Origin: Orychophragmus violaceus | Lineage: Eukaryota > Streptophyta > Magnoliopsida > Brassicales > Brassicaceae | Length of the DNA stretch: 64,000 bases | Assembly (NCBI GenBank): GCA_030180135.1 | Contig: CM058232.1 | Coordinates: 97,638,630-97,702,629, forward strand | Reading direction: 5' to 3' | Part shown: positions 53,660-64,000 of the stretch, piece by piece | Layout of the letters: every line of letters begins with the position of its first letter | How positions within the stretch are numbered: position 1 is the first letter of the stretch | The notes under the pieces: model-generated | What the model saw: the letters and a program-made list of their open reading frames with translations, nothing else | Database searches by the model: none | Told to the model about the DNA's origin: nothing | Position numbers and translations under genes: made by a program

Positions 53660-55132
53660 ATGAAATCCATTTTCCGCACCATTTCTACCCGCCGTCAAAC
53701 TGGCCATCGAAACTTCGCCGATACGGCGGAAGATGCCTACAAATTCGTTAGAGACAGAGGTCTAGACCACGCGGTGGAAAGAGAGAAGAATCTCAGACCG
53801 CTTCTCGGCATCAAGGACCTAATCAGATCGGAGCCTGCCAAATCAATTCCGATCTCCGTCATCACAAGCCAGAAAGACTCCCTACGAGTTCCCCTCCGTC
53901 CGATCGAGTTCATCCGAAGCTTCCCCTTGGTTTTCCAGGAGTTTCTCCCTGGAGGAATCGGCATCCACCCTCACATCAGTCTCACGGCGGAGATTCTCAA
54001 CCTCGACGCGGAAGAGCAATTGGTTTACGGAAGCGAATCTTACAAGCAGGGATTAGCTGATAGGTTATTGAAATTGCTGATGATCAATAGGATCAACAAA
54101 ATTCCTTTAGAGATTCTCGATTTGTTGAAATGGGATTTAGGTTTGCCTCAGGATTACGTTGAGACCATGGTACCTGAGTTCCCTGACTATTTCAGAGTAA
54201 TCAAATCGAAGTTGCGCGGTTGTAGTGGTGAACTAGAACTAGTTTGCTGGAGCAACGAGCATTCTGTATCTGTGTTGGAGAAGAAGGCTAAAAGAGTATG
54301 TAAAGGTGAGTTTTCCAAAGGATCTCCGATTGCTTTTCCTATGAAATTCACAAACGGTTTTGTTGTGGACAAGAAGATGAAGAAATGGATCGATGAATGG
54401 CAGAAGCTCCCATATATTTCTCCTTATGATAACGCCCTTCATCTCTCGGCGACTAGTGACGAGTCTGACAAGTGGGCGGCTGCTGTTTTGCATGAAATCT
54501 TGAACCTTTTTGTGTCGAAGAAGGCTGAGAAAGATGTGATTTTGCATCTTGGTGAGTTTATGGGGTTGAGGTCGAGGTTTAAGAGAGTTCTCCATAACCA
54601 TCCCGGTATTTTTTATTTGTCAAGTAAGCTTAGGACTCACACTGTGGTTCTTAGAGATGCTTACAAGAGGGGAGTGTTGGTAGAGAGTAATCAATTGGTG
54701 ACAAGCCGTAACCGGTACATGAAACTCATGAGTAAGGTTAAGAAAGAAAACAATGCAGTGTCTAGCAGAAAGAGAGAAGACAAGGGGAAAGTAGAAGGAG
54801 AAGTCTGTGACACTGATGCAAAAGCTGGGGATGATGAGATTTCTGGTTCTGAAGTCGAGGATGAGCGTGAAGATGATCTTGTTGATGACGACGACGAGGA
54901 TGATGATGATGATGAGGAAGTGGATCAAAACCAGAGTTTCAAGCGTGGTCGTAGAAACTCAACTCCAAGAACTGGTAGGAGGAGTTTTGGGAGTTCAGGT
55001 TCACAGGAGAAGCCACATTCAAGATCAAGAGCAGGTAGGAGGAGTTTAGGGAGATCAGGTTCACAGGAGAAGCCACGATCAGGACGCAACAAGGTCAACC
55101 TAACGACAGAGAAGAGGAGTCAGATGTCTTAA
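53660..55132 (+). CDS. PORR-domain organellar RNA-binding protein
   Basis: A single exon of 490 codons. The first ~20 residues (MKSIFRTISTRRQTGHRNFA) are Arg-rich without acids, as in a mitochondrial presequence. The PORR (plant organelle RNA recognition) domain covers about 30-360, with 'PIEFIRSFPLVFQEFLPGG', 'ADRLLKLLMINRINKIPLEI', 'DLLKWDLGLPQDYVETMVPE', 'DYFRVI' and 'RVLHNHPGIFYLSSKLRTHT'. Family members bind organellar introns and promote splicing. The C terminus has an acidic run (about 390-415) and two copies of a Gly/Arg/Ser unit (RRSxGxSGSQEKP). It resembles the Arabidopsis gene I recall as At1g71850, annotated in databases as a ubiquitin C-terminal hydrolase family protein, a misleading old name. 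Intact. Confidence 0.85.
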   Translation: MKSIFRTISTRRQTGHRNFADTAEDAYKFVRDRGLDHAVEREKNLRPLLGIKDLIRSEPAKSIPISVITSQKDSLRVPLRPIEFIRSFPLVFQEFLPGGIGIHPHISLTAEILNLDAEEQLVYGSESYKQGLADRLLKLLMINRINKIPLEILDLLKWDLGLPQDYVETMVPEFPDYFRVIKSKLRGCSGELELVCWSNEHSVSVLEKKAKRVCKGEFSKGSPIAFPMKFTNGFVVDKKMKKWIDEWQKLPYISPYDNALHLSATSDESDKWAAAVLHEILNLFVSKKAEKDVILHLGEFMGLRSRFKRVLHNHPGIFYLSSKLRTHTVVLRDAYKRGVLVESNQLVTSRNRYMKLMSKVKKENNAVSSRKREDKGKVEGEVCDTDAKAGDDEISGSEVEDEREDDLVDDDDEDDDDDEEVDQNQSFKRGRRNSTPRTGRRSFGSSGSQEKPHSRSRAGRRSLGRSGSQEKPRSGRNKVNLTTEKRSQMS

Positions 55133-57030
55133 AAGTCCAATCTTTACTGGTGGCTGCATTTTCAGCTGGTTCGTTTATCCTCCTGTTTAGTAGCTCTATA
55201 ACTTATTTTTTTCATTCTTACTTCTCAATGGTAAAAACCAAGTTTTGTTAAAGAGTTTATAATTCCATACTTGCTCAGACCTTAAATCTGACTTTTCCAG
55301 GTGATTTTGGAGACTCATGATATCAAGTAGTTGAATTGCTAGTGTGGAATATCATTTAGCAGTACTGAATCTGCCATTAACAATATCAATGTAATAACTA
55401 AAAACCACCTTTCTTGCAGAGCTACTTGGGTTGAGGTCTGGCCTCAATGAAGAATTGTGTACTTGGCGAGATGGAGAAGTTCAGAAAAGTTATGAAGAGA
55501 TGTGAAACAGAACAGAGAAAGGACCTCTGGTAAACTACATCAATTGAAGATTAGAGACCATATCCCAATGTCATAAGCGGACCTCTGGTAAACTAATCAC
55601 TGGATAGTCATTTGAGATCACCTGTTGTGTACTTTAAGAGTTTCATCTGCTGAGATTCTTAGGGTAAATCTTTCTTGTCTCTCTATCTATATGCAATAAT
55701 TTTAGTGGTATTGGCCTACTACATATCTCTGCCATTTTTCGAGGTTCTAATATAAAGTTGTACAATGGACCTATATAAATGTTACTTTATGATTAAGGAG
55801 AATAACTTAACCTTATTCTCCCAAATAGGCTAGTGCTAAATCGGAAAGCTTTACCTAAATCTACTTCCCTCTTTCTAACTATAGCAAGCTCTGTTCACGA
55901 GACAGAAATCGAAATCACAGGCTTGTAAGTTGTAACAAAGAGATGGGTTTAATGTTTTCTACATTTAGCAATCATAAAGGAAATTGCTACAAACCGCAGT
56001 TACCGCACCTCCTCATCTACTCCCAATATGATATCTCTCTCTGATTTGTCGAGTTTCATAACCTCAAATTAAAACTTCTACTCTATTGTGTTTGGTCACA
56101 ATGTCATGAATTTCTAAGATTAACCTGAATTTCTAGTTCTTACAGCAATTATAAATGTAAACCCGGTCGTTATTGATCAAGGTATGAAACGGATTGGTGT
56201 GTGACACCTTTCTTCTAAATTCATTACACCATTTACATCGAAGGTGTTGTAAAATTTTTTTAACAGTTGTAAAAAAATTTTGAGCTACAATGGAAATATT
56301 GTAAAATTAAAATCTTATGTGGCAAAAACTATTGTTGTAATGTGAAAGTTAATTGTGACATTATATAATTTTTATATCAAATTTCATCATTTTCGTACTC
56401 TATAAATAAAAAATTGTTTTATTTAATTCAGATACAAAAATTCGTATTTTTATTATTAAAAATAATAAAAATAAAAAGTGGTGGGATAGAGTGTTGTAAT
56501 TTTATTATACAAAACTATTATAAATAATAAAAAAAATGTGAAAAAAGAAAAACTGATGTAGAAAAAAAAATTGCTGTAGAAAAAGTTGATAACTCAAACG
56601 ATTGTACATAGTCTTGGTGCTTAACAAAAAGAAGTCTTTTGTATGAGGCTAATATGACAATGGTATGTCCCAAAGTTTTGTTTTTCTAGAACATTTCGTG
56701 TCTCAGGCTTTGAATCATTGATGTATTTGTACCCTTTCTTCATCATCATTTCTTACCCAACTTGACATAATTATAGACATGCATTCAATGTTGTTTGGCT
56801 TAATGTGGCCCAAAAAGGTTTCTTAGAAGTTTTTATTATATTCCCCCTTTTCACCATTTCTGCCAAAAAGTCATATATAATATTCCTTTTTATTTAAACT
56901 GTTTTATTAACAATTTTTCAACATCTAAAATGATTTAGCTCAGAAGATTCCAAATTAGCAAACTCATTAAAAATAAAAACCAAAATGGACAGAGAACATT
57001 AAAAGCATATGCAATGCATTGTTGCATTTT
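55133..57030. other. PORR 3' UTR and intergenic region
   Basis: No gene recognised. The first ~500 bp are likely 3' UTR, perhaps with a spliced segment (TTGCAG|AGCTAC at 55420). 56200-56600 is AT-rich. I looked for the protein tyrosine phosphatase expected here from Arabidopsis gene order and found no trace of it. Confidence 0.5.
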
Positions 57031-57985
57031 TCATCCCAAAATAAAACAATTACAAATGCAATTGGATTTCTCTCCAATGTATTATTTTGTATTTCATTTC
57101 AAATATATTATTCGAAATGGATTCGACCGCGTAAACGTTAATTAGAAATTACATATTTTCAAAATTTATAAATTGATCAATTCATTTAATTTCATTCAAA
57201 ATTTTCAAAGATTATTATATTTTGTTAAATTTAACTATTATAATATAAATAAAATACATTACAATGTATAAAATAATAAAACAAAGTAAATTAAGTTTAA
57301 TCATGTTTATTTGAATATTTTTTCATAAATGACCAAATAATGTATTTTGAGGTGAGAAATAAGCGTTTTTTTATCTTAGATTTTTCTAAATCGAGCAAGA
57401 AAATTTTGGAACATAATATTATCTTCTTCAACTATTACGACTTTTGAAATTGGAGTTTCTCTTTCAACTTTTATTAGTGCATTGCGATCGTGCTTATCTT
57501 TGATTATCATATTGTGTACAAATTTTGTTCCAAGACTTGAGCTCGATAGAAAATCTGAATATTGGTATATATGTTCAAAGTGAACAAACACATATTTTAT
57601 GAAAAATGATAGAACAAAAGCAATATCTACAAATTTAAATTATGTTATTTTTAATTTTGGTATTGTAAATATTTATAAATTTATTATGGTTTTTGTTATT
57701 ATTTATCAATATTTTTCCTTAAATTTGTCATTTGCATTTAATTTTAGAGATTCGAGTGTTTTAATATTTATAACTATTATTAAAAAATCATCATCAAAAT
57801 AATTGTTTATATTATAAATAAAAAGTTCGATTGCAAAATACAATTAAAATTAGATGATTCTATATTTGAAATCAAAAATAACATTATACCATTTTTCAAT
57901 TGAAAATGAAAGAGTCCGAGCAATTTTTTTTTTCTAAAATGGAATTTGACATCAAATATGAAATAAGGTTAGAAATGCTCTTCAT
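57031..57985 (-). mobile_element. PIF/Harbinger-type remnant
   Basis: The minus-strand frame 57591-57376 reads 'KFVHNMIIKDKHDRNALIKV' and 'NFLARFRKI', like the C-terminal part of plant Harbinger transposases ('LHNMIIEDE...', 'FQQFLARFREI'). The catalytic core is missing. Surrounding ends (ATTTCTCTCCAATG left, GAAATGCTCTT right) could be degenerate termini. Boundaries are approximate. Confidence 0.5.
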
Positions 57986-58100
57986 CAAACAACACTCACC
58001 ACTACTTAAAAAAAATACGCCCAAAATACTATCAAAGATCAACCAAACAACAATAAGTCGTTCTCAAGTTTTTTTTTAACCCACAATTTTTTTCAAATTA

Positions 58101-60334
58101 TTACAAAACATCACTCAACTTCTCATCACTCTCATGACAATCATCCAACAACAACGACTCTTCATCTTTCCCAATTTTCTTCATCTCCAAACTCGTCAAT
58201 CTCATCGCTCTCACCGCTTCTCCTTCCCAATCTGTCCTCGCCAAAACCACATACAATATTGACACCGCACAAGCCGCTTGAGCCGAAAGCAACCCAAACC
58301 ACAACCCACTAAACCCAATTTTCAATCAAAATGCTAGTCCAATTGCTACAGGCGTCCCAACAAAATAAAACGACCCAAGATTCACATGTGCCCCAACCGT
58401 AGGTCGGCCTGTCCCTCTTAGAACCCCGCAACCCGTAGTTTGAGGGCAATTCCCTAGCTCACAAAGCCCCACAATTGGCATAACCGAAGCAACCAACGCT
58501 TTGAGTGGCTCGTAACCAGTGAAAAGCCCTGCCCAATGTTTTTTTAGAACCACAGTCCAAGCCACATTCAGTGTGCCTACTACAAATGCACAAGCTAGAG
58601 CCACGTTCGCCGCTAGTCTTGCTTTGTACGGTCTACCTGCACCGAGTTCGTTTCCAACCTGTGGGAATATTAATGAAAAGTTAGTTATTGAAGCCAACCA
58701 TTTTGTCACGTTTAAAGGAAACATAAAAGGACAAGTGGGTTTAGATGAGGTTGAAGAGTGTCATGAGATTGACAACAATAAAATAGAACATACTTGACTT
58801 CTTTCTTTTCAACCACTTTTTATTGTACTTTTATTTTTAGGTATATTTATGTCCAATCACATATCACGGGGTCACCTATTAATGGAAGTTGATGCAATAT
58901 TTTTCACAATCCCTACATCACATTGCACGTTTTTTATTCCTTTTTTTTCATTTTCTAAAAAGTTATTAAAATATTTTAAAACAATTTAATTTTATATTAT
59001 TAAACAGAGGGATTATAATTCAGAGCAAGTAACAATGGCAAAACCATTATTAAGTCCTCCGAAACACTCAAAACATTTACAAAAAAAAACTTATCCTAAT
59101 ACCAAAGTACATCAAATCTTTCTTGAGTAAACGGAAAGTAATTAATTAATTAATTTACTTTTAGATTCTCAAATTTAAGGCAATAAAAAGGGAAAAAGAC
59201 GTTTCATCATTCTACATTATGATTTTTAACTTCAGTTTTCTAACGCAAATCAACTTCATCAATCATTTTTTACTCAACCCTGGCCACTTAATCAACTTAG
59301 TCAATAGTCTTTGACTCAAATCTTGACCAGTTAAATCCACAGAAACAGAGAGATAAAGACGAGACACGTACCCGAGCAGAGACGCATCCAGCTAAAGCCA
59401 TAGGAACAGTATACATAAGACTCGTTGTCTGAATCAATATCCCAGTCGCAGCAACGGCAAACTTAGGATTCTCCAAGTAACCACCCATCACAATCACAAT
59501 CTCATACCACCACCACTCCAAACATATCCCCAAACAACTCGGAATCGCCACTCTCATCAACGGTCCCAACCCTCCAACCAACTCCACAACCGACGACTGA
59601 GCCGCCGTGGTAGCCACCATAGACCCACTAACTCTCTTCTGCAACTTCCCACTAACCCAAACATAACCCACCAAAAGCCCAACCATAATCAGATTCGTCA
59701 CAACGGAAGCAGTAGCCACACCAGGAACACCCCATCGCTTCACCATCACAAGCCAGTAGTTCAACGGCACGTGGAACGCCACCGCCACTAACGTGCACCA
59801 CATCATCGGTTTAGTCACTCTCTGTGACCTTAGATAAACCCGTAACGGCTGAAGCATAGTATTCGTCAATAGATCAGGAAGCGCGTAGAGGCAGTACTCT
59901 GCGGCTGTAGCGGTTATCTCTGGGTCTTGACCCATGAATAGCATGATGGGTCCGAGGTTGATCCATAGAAGGCTGATGGGCACGGAGGCGATCAAGAGAA
60001 TTACGACCATACGATGGAGAGAGTGCGAGAGGAGATCCCAGTTTTTGCTACCGAAGGCTTGGCTACATACTGGCTCGAGTCCTGAGGCGAGTCCTACGAG
60101 GACTGAGTATCCTGTGATGTTGGTGAATCCGATTGAGAGAGCTCCTCCAGCTAGCTCGAGGCTACCGAGACGGCCGAGGAAAAGTACGGAGACGACGGCA
60201 CGTACGTAGACTAGACAGTTCATTGCTGTGATTGGTAAAACCATAGCCCAGAGCTCTCTTAGTTCCTCTGTGACTTGAGGAAGAGTTGGATGTTTATGGG
60301 AAGAGAAATTGTCTGACTGATTTTTTTCCTCCAT
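58101..60334 (-). pseudogene. DTX54: MATE/DTX family transporter with internal stop codon
   Basis: Two exons: 60334-59372 and 58658-58101 (donor CGG|GTACGT, acceptor CCACAG|GTTGG, phase 0, intron 713 bp). The ATG at 60334 (MEEKNQ) is preferred over 60421. The product would have 12 membrane helices: 'VYVRAVVSVLFLGRLGSLEL', 'ITGYSVLVGLASGLEPVCSQ', 'QPLRVYLRSQRVTKPMMWCT', 'LGICLEWWWYEIVIVMGGYL' and 'VGNELGAGRPYKARLAANVA' are MATE signatures. It would export organic cations or metals by H+ or Na+ antiport. Codon 432 is TGA (58326-58328) where the family has Trp (GLAF-stop-LKIGFSGLW). The frame then stays open for 74 codons to 'DEKLSDVL'. It is closest to Arabidopsis At1g71870 (DTX54) from memory. 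Confidence 0.8.
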
Positions 60335-61867
60335 TGATTTTTTCCCGATTTTTTTCTGAGATTCGATCAAACAGTGCGCTTGATAAAGCAGAACTCTAAT
60401 AATTTGGTGAAAGTTACACAAGGAGGAGAGAAGGGGACAAGTTGTGAGCTTTAATATGGAAGACCTGAAACAGGGGAATAATTAGAGAGAAAGTGAAAGG
60501 AAAAAAAAGCTGAAATAAATTAAAGATCTATCCGTTTGTCTCCTGCAACTGAAATGAGATGAGGAAAGCTGCAATAAATAGAGGATAAAGAGTTTTAGAA
60601 AAATTCCCTCTTATGTTTTTAAGATTTTTTAGGTTTTAAAATAAATAAAAATTTACATTTCTAAACAAACTTAAATTTTATATAAAAATTGTGATCAATT
60701 ATATTATATATTTTACTAGAATTTATTTTTATCTTATACACTAGTAATAATATTTTTAAATGAAAAAGATTGTTAAATATGTAATTTTAACTAAAACATC
60801 TTATGTTTTAAAATGGATTAAATATTTATAAAATTTTAGATTAAAAATATCTATGAATACTTTTTGTAACAAATCGGTAGTTAAAATTTATGATAAATCT
60901 TTGTTAAGTAAAGTTTTAAATAAAATTTGTGTATAGAGAAAACCATGTATCTAAAAATCCAAAGATTCAAATATTTGTATCATCTCTCTAAGATAATTAA
61001 TCATATGGACATCACAAAAAATGTTAATAGATGCAATATTGAATAGTAGATGCTAAAAATGTATTTAAAGTAAGAATAGTGTAGACTAAATAATGGACAA
61101 TCTAATAGGAAAAAAATAGTAAGGAAACAAATATATATACCTCTTGCTTTTTATGATGATATTTGTCAGGTAGAGAATAAATAAAACAAAAAATGGTGGG
61201 GTGTCTGAGTGAATTAAGGGGTCAAAGGTAGGAGACTCCAAAAACCAGTTCCATTGCCATGATTATTAAATATTACTATCTCTCTCTTTTATAGGAGATT
61301 TGATTTTTCCAATTTTGAATTGTTTATAAGATATTATTTAAACTTTTTTACTCATTAAAAGAGTATAACCATTTCCATTGTGTTTTAGTGGTTGCGTTTT
61401 TGTATATCTTTGATAAGGACCACACTCAAAACTTTCATGTGTTACACTTGTAAACAATATTAAAAAAAACAGAAAGATAGGATGATGAAATGTTACCTAT
61501 TTGATAGATTAATTTCATGATTCATGTCTGTGTTATGATTTCATATATAATCATAACCATCAACAAGGAAGACATTGTAAACTCCGACGAATATAGAAGC
61601 TCACATGTAATTTAGAACATGGTTGTGACGACAGGATTGGAGATTAAATTGGAGGAATGAGAAAGGCTCCATTCGCACGGTTAAGGTTCGAATCATGGGT
61701 GAGACGATCAACTTTATATCATGTAAATTGATGGTTGTTGTTGGAGATGAGTTTGGCAACAATCCAAAAATATTTATAAATAATAAGTCACAAGGAAAAA
61801 TGTCATTTAAAACATCGCCAATAAACATTTAAAACAATCTAATATATATATATAGTATTTTTTTTTG
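60335..61867. other. MATE upstream region
   Basis: AT-rich, no gene seen. 60420-60600 is purine-rich on the plus strand and likely includes the MATE 5' UTR. A short minus-strand frame at 61601-61828 has no recognisable similarity. Confidence 0.5.
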
Positions 61868-62182
61868 CTGCCACATGATCATCCACATCATTAATCATTT
61901 CTAATTTATTTTTAAAATAAGTCAAAACACACATTACCAAACTCAAACCTAATAATTAGATAATGAGTGTAGGATTTAATGTTTCACTTATTACTTTTTA
62001 TCTCTTTTACCGTAGTAATAGATGTAACAGATGTTTAACGGAAATGACAAATTTGATAAGCAAATTACAAAATTTCATGCCAAAACTATATTAAAATTTA
62101 CAAAACTTCATATTTTTCTCAAACTTCTTGATAGCAGTGATATGGTTTGTGGAACGCATTTGATGACGACAACAATCAATTA

Positions 62183-62221
<39 letters not shown>

Positions 62222-62900
62222 AGTATGTTTTTCTCTCTTCTCCACTGCCACATCATCATCCACATCGTTAATCATTTCTAATGTATTTTTAAAATAAGCT
62301 AAAACACACATTTACCAAACTCAAACCCAACAATCAGAGAATAAGCGTAGGATTTAATGTTCCATTCATTACTTTTTATCTCTTTTACCGTAGTAACAGA
62401 TGTAATCAATGTCTAACGGAAATGACAAATTTGATAAGTAAATTACAAATATCATACCAAAACTATACTGAAATTTACAAAACTTCATATATTTCTCAAA
62501 CTTCTTGATAGCCTTGATATGATTCGTGTTAACGCATTTGATGACGACAATATATAAAGTAAAATTTCATTTCTTCTCATGCTGCCACATCATTAATCAT
62601 TTTTAATTTATTTTTAAAATAAGCTAAAACACACATTTACCAAACTAAAACCCAACAATTAGAGAATGAGTGTTGGATTTAATGTTCAACTCATTACTTT
62701 TTTATCTTTTTTACTGTATTAATAGCTATAATAAATGTCTAACGGAAATGACAAACTTGATAAGTAAATTACGAAATCTCATGCTAAAACTATACTAAAA
62801 TTTATAAAAATTCATATTTTTTCTCAAACTTCTTGATAGCAGTGCTATGGTTCGTGTTAGCGCATTTGATGACGACAACAATCAATAGAATAATAGAGAA
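61868..62900. repeat. Three tandem ~340-bp repeats
   Basis: Units start at about 61868, 62245 and 62580, each with CTGCCACAT...CAT, TTTTTAAAATAAG, AAAACACACATT, GGATTTAATGTT, GGAAATGACAAA, TCTCAAACTTCTTGATAGC and GCATTTGATGACGACAA in that order. Identity is high but not perfect. No ORF. The first and second units are separated by an AT microsatellite. Confidence 0.8.
62189..62212. repeat. (AT)n microsatellite
   Basis: About twelve AT dinucleotides followed by ACACACAT. Confidence 0.9.
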
Positions 62901-64000
62901 TAAAGAAAATGAAATACGGATCCTGCTCACTACCAGTATCAACCAATTTTTTTTTAAAGGTTAACCATTACAAAAAATCAAAATTTGGCTTCTATATATA
63001 AATACCCATAACTAACCCAAGAAAATCAAATTCTACATATTTTCAGTAATCCAAATCAATAAAGATTGTAGTGAAACCGAAAACAAATTAAATTATGCAA
63101 AAGAAAAAACAAATAACAAAAACTCTATAAATGCAATATCAAAGGAAAAAAACAATGAACACCGGAGTGGAAAAACTAAGAAAATGTCAATTAACCACTA
63201 CACATACATAATCCTTTTATTCACATCTAATGAACTATATTGAAATTCAAGGATGAAATACACATAGCCAACAAGAATCGAAAATTTTCTAGAGACAAAG
63301 CGACGAATTCGTAAGTAAAACATCCCATAGACACAAGCCCAAAAAGAGAGAGTAAAACGATAATTAATGCATAAAAGACAACACTAAACTGATAACTACT
63401 CAAAGAAGTAATTAACATCAATCTAAGTAAAAATTGAGAGTAATAAGCCACTAAACATTAATAACAATAAGGATTGGATATTGTAGAGCATATTAATATA
63501 CTGCTTCCAATCTATTGAAGCCAAAAGAGCAAGGAACCTTCAAAACACTTGGAAACCATTCAGACCATGAAAAGAGTTCCATAATCCGCATGTATTGACT
63601 CTTACTACTAAAAAATCACGCCAAACTAAAGCAATACAAGCCTCCTAACAGTTTTTTACACAAAAGAAGACAAAATAAGACCATCTACAAAAACAACAAA
63701 ACATCATAAACGATAGAGAAAATAAAACAATACCATCAAGGAGGAGCAGCCACCGATTTTCCAAGGAAGACAAACCGCCTTCGACGCAGGAACCAATGAC
63801 CTGAACACAAAGAAGATCGAAGACCATCAAAACCGACAAAACATCACAGAACAAGGACAAATTAAACTTCTCCGATGGAGGCCATATATGCAAACTTCGA
63901 GACAATCGGTAAAACCGGATACTCACTGACTGGAAAAGGTAGAACCGAGAAGCCAAACAGGAGAGGCGGCCTCCTTCTCCACCGAAACCTAAGATAGAAC
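62901..64000 (-). other. Unannotated right edge, possible minus-strand retroposon-like transcript
   Basis: No ORF with a recognisable domain. On the minus strand the sequence from 64000 to 63200 is T/G-rich and ends with AATAAAA near 63213, like a transcript with a polyadenylation signal. It could be the 3' part of a non-coding retroposon or a 5' leader of something outside the window; I cannot decide. Confidence 0.25.

Noticed and set aside
53737..54928. Frames opposite and beside the PORR gene
   Set aside because: Shadow frames with no domain; the PORR frame is long and conserved.

Overview
The window reads as nuclear DNA from a Brassicaceae plant: AT-rich intergenic DNA, plant-type introns, nested LTR retrotransposons of the Tat, Athila and copia types, an L1-type LINE with a terminal RNase H, CACTA elements, and two host genes (a PORR-domain protein and a MATE/DTX transporter) that, from memory, match neighbouring Arabidopsis chromosome 1 genes. 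About 50 kb on the left is a transposon nest; the right 11 kb holds the single-copy genes.

1-24.8 kb: a Tat-type Ty3/gypsy element (1077-24769, minus strand, TSD CCATT) lies beside a truncated relative (1-1056). It has lost integrase, carries an antisense spliced ORF on the plus strand, and was hit twice. A composite Athila-like element (4363-14077, TSD GAATG) split its reverse transcriptase, and Copia A (15914-23058, TSD GTATC) split its gag. The Athila-like element keeps gag, protease and a 3' ATHILA ORF but no RT or integrase.

25-37.5 kb: a minus-strand gene made of four tandem RRM units with a recurrent exon plan was invaded by two non-autonomous CACTA elements (in introns) and by Copia C (30713-35669, in an exon). 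Copia C has LTRs that look identical and an open 1271-codon pol-type ORF.

38-51 kb: a degenerate LINE (37976-50937, minus strand, 14-bp TSD) whose ORF1 is interrupted by Copia B (43322-50219, TSD CCCTA), a sister of Copia A. Copia A and B keep recognisable gag over a shared, decayed pol.

51-64 kb: a TIR element filled with direct repeats (51740-52673), the PORR gene (53660-55132, plus), a Harbinger remnant, a two-exon MATE gene (60334-58101, minus) with an in-frame TGA in place of a Trp codon, and a threefold ~340-bp repeat at 61.9-62.9 kb.

The most unusual signal is a 14-bp palindrome, GTGTCGATCGACAC, that occurs in pairs with centres 21 bp apart (19 of 24 pairs; the rest 20 or 23). It is found in the LTRs, leaders and even coding regions of both the Ty3-type Athila element and the Ty1-type Copia A and B, usually with the same polarity relative to element transcription. 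I saw no pairs in the other elements or the host genes. It looks like a shared functional or mobile sequence module spanning unrelated retrotransposon families.
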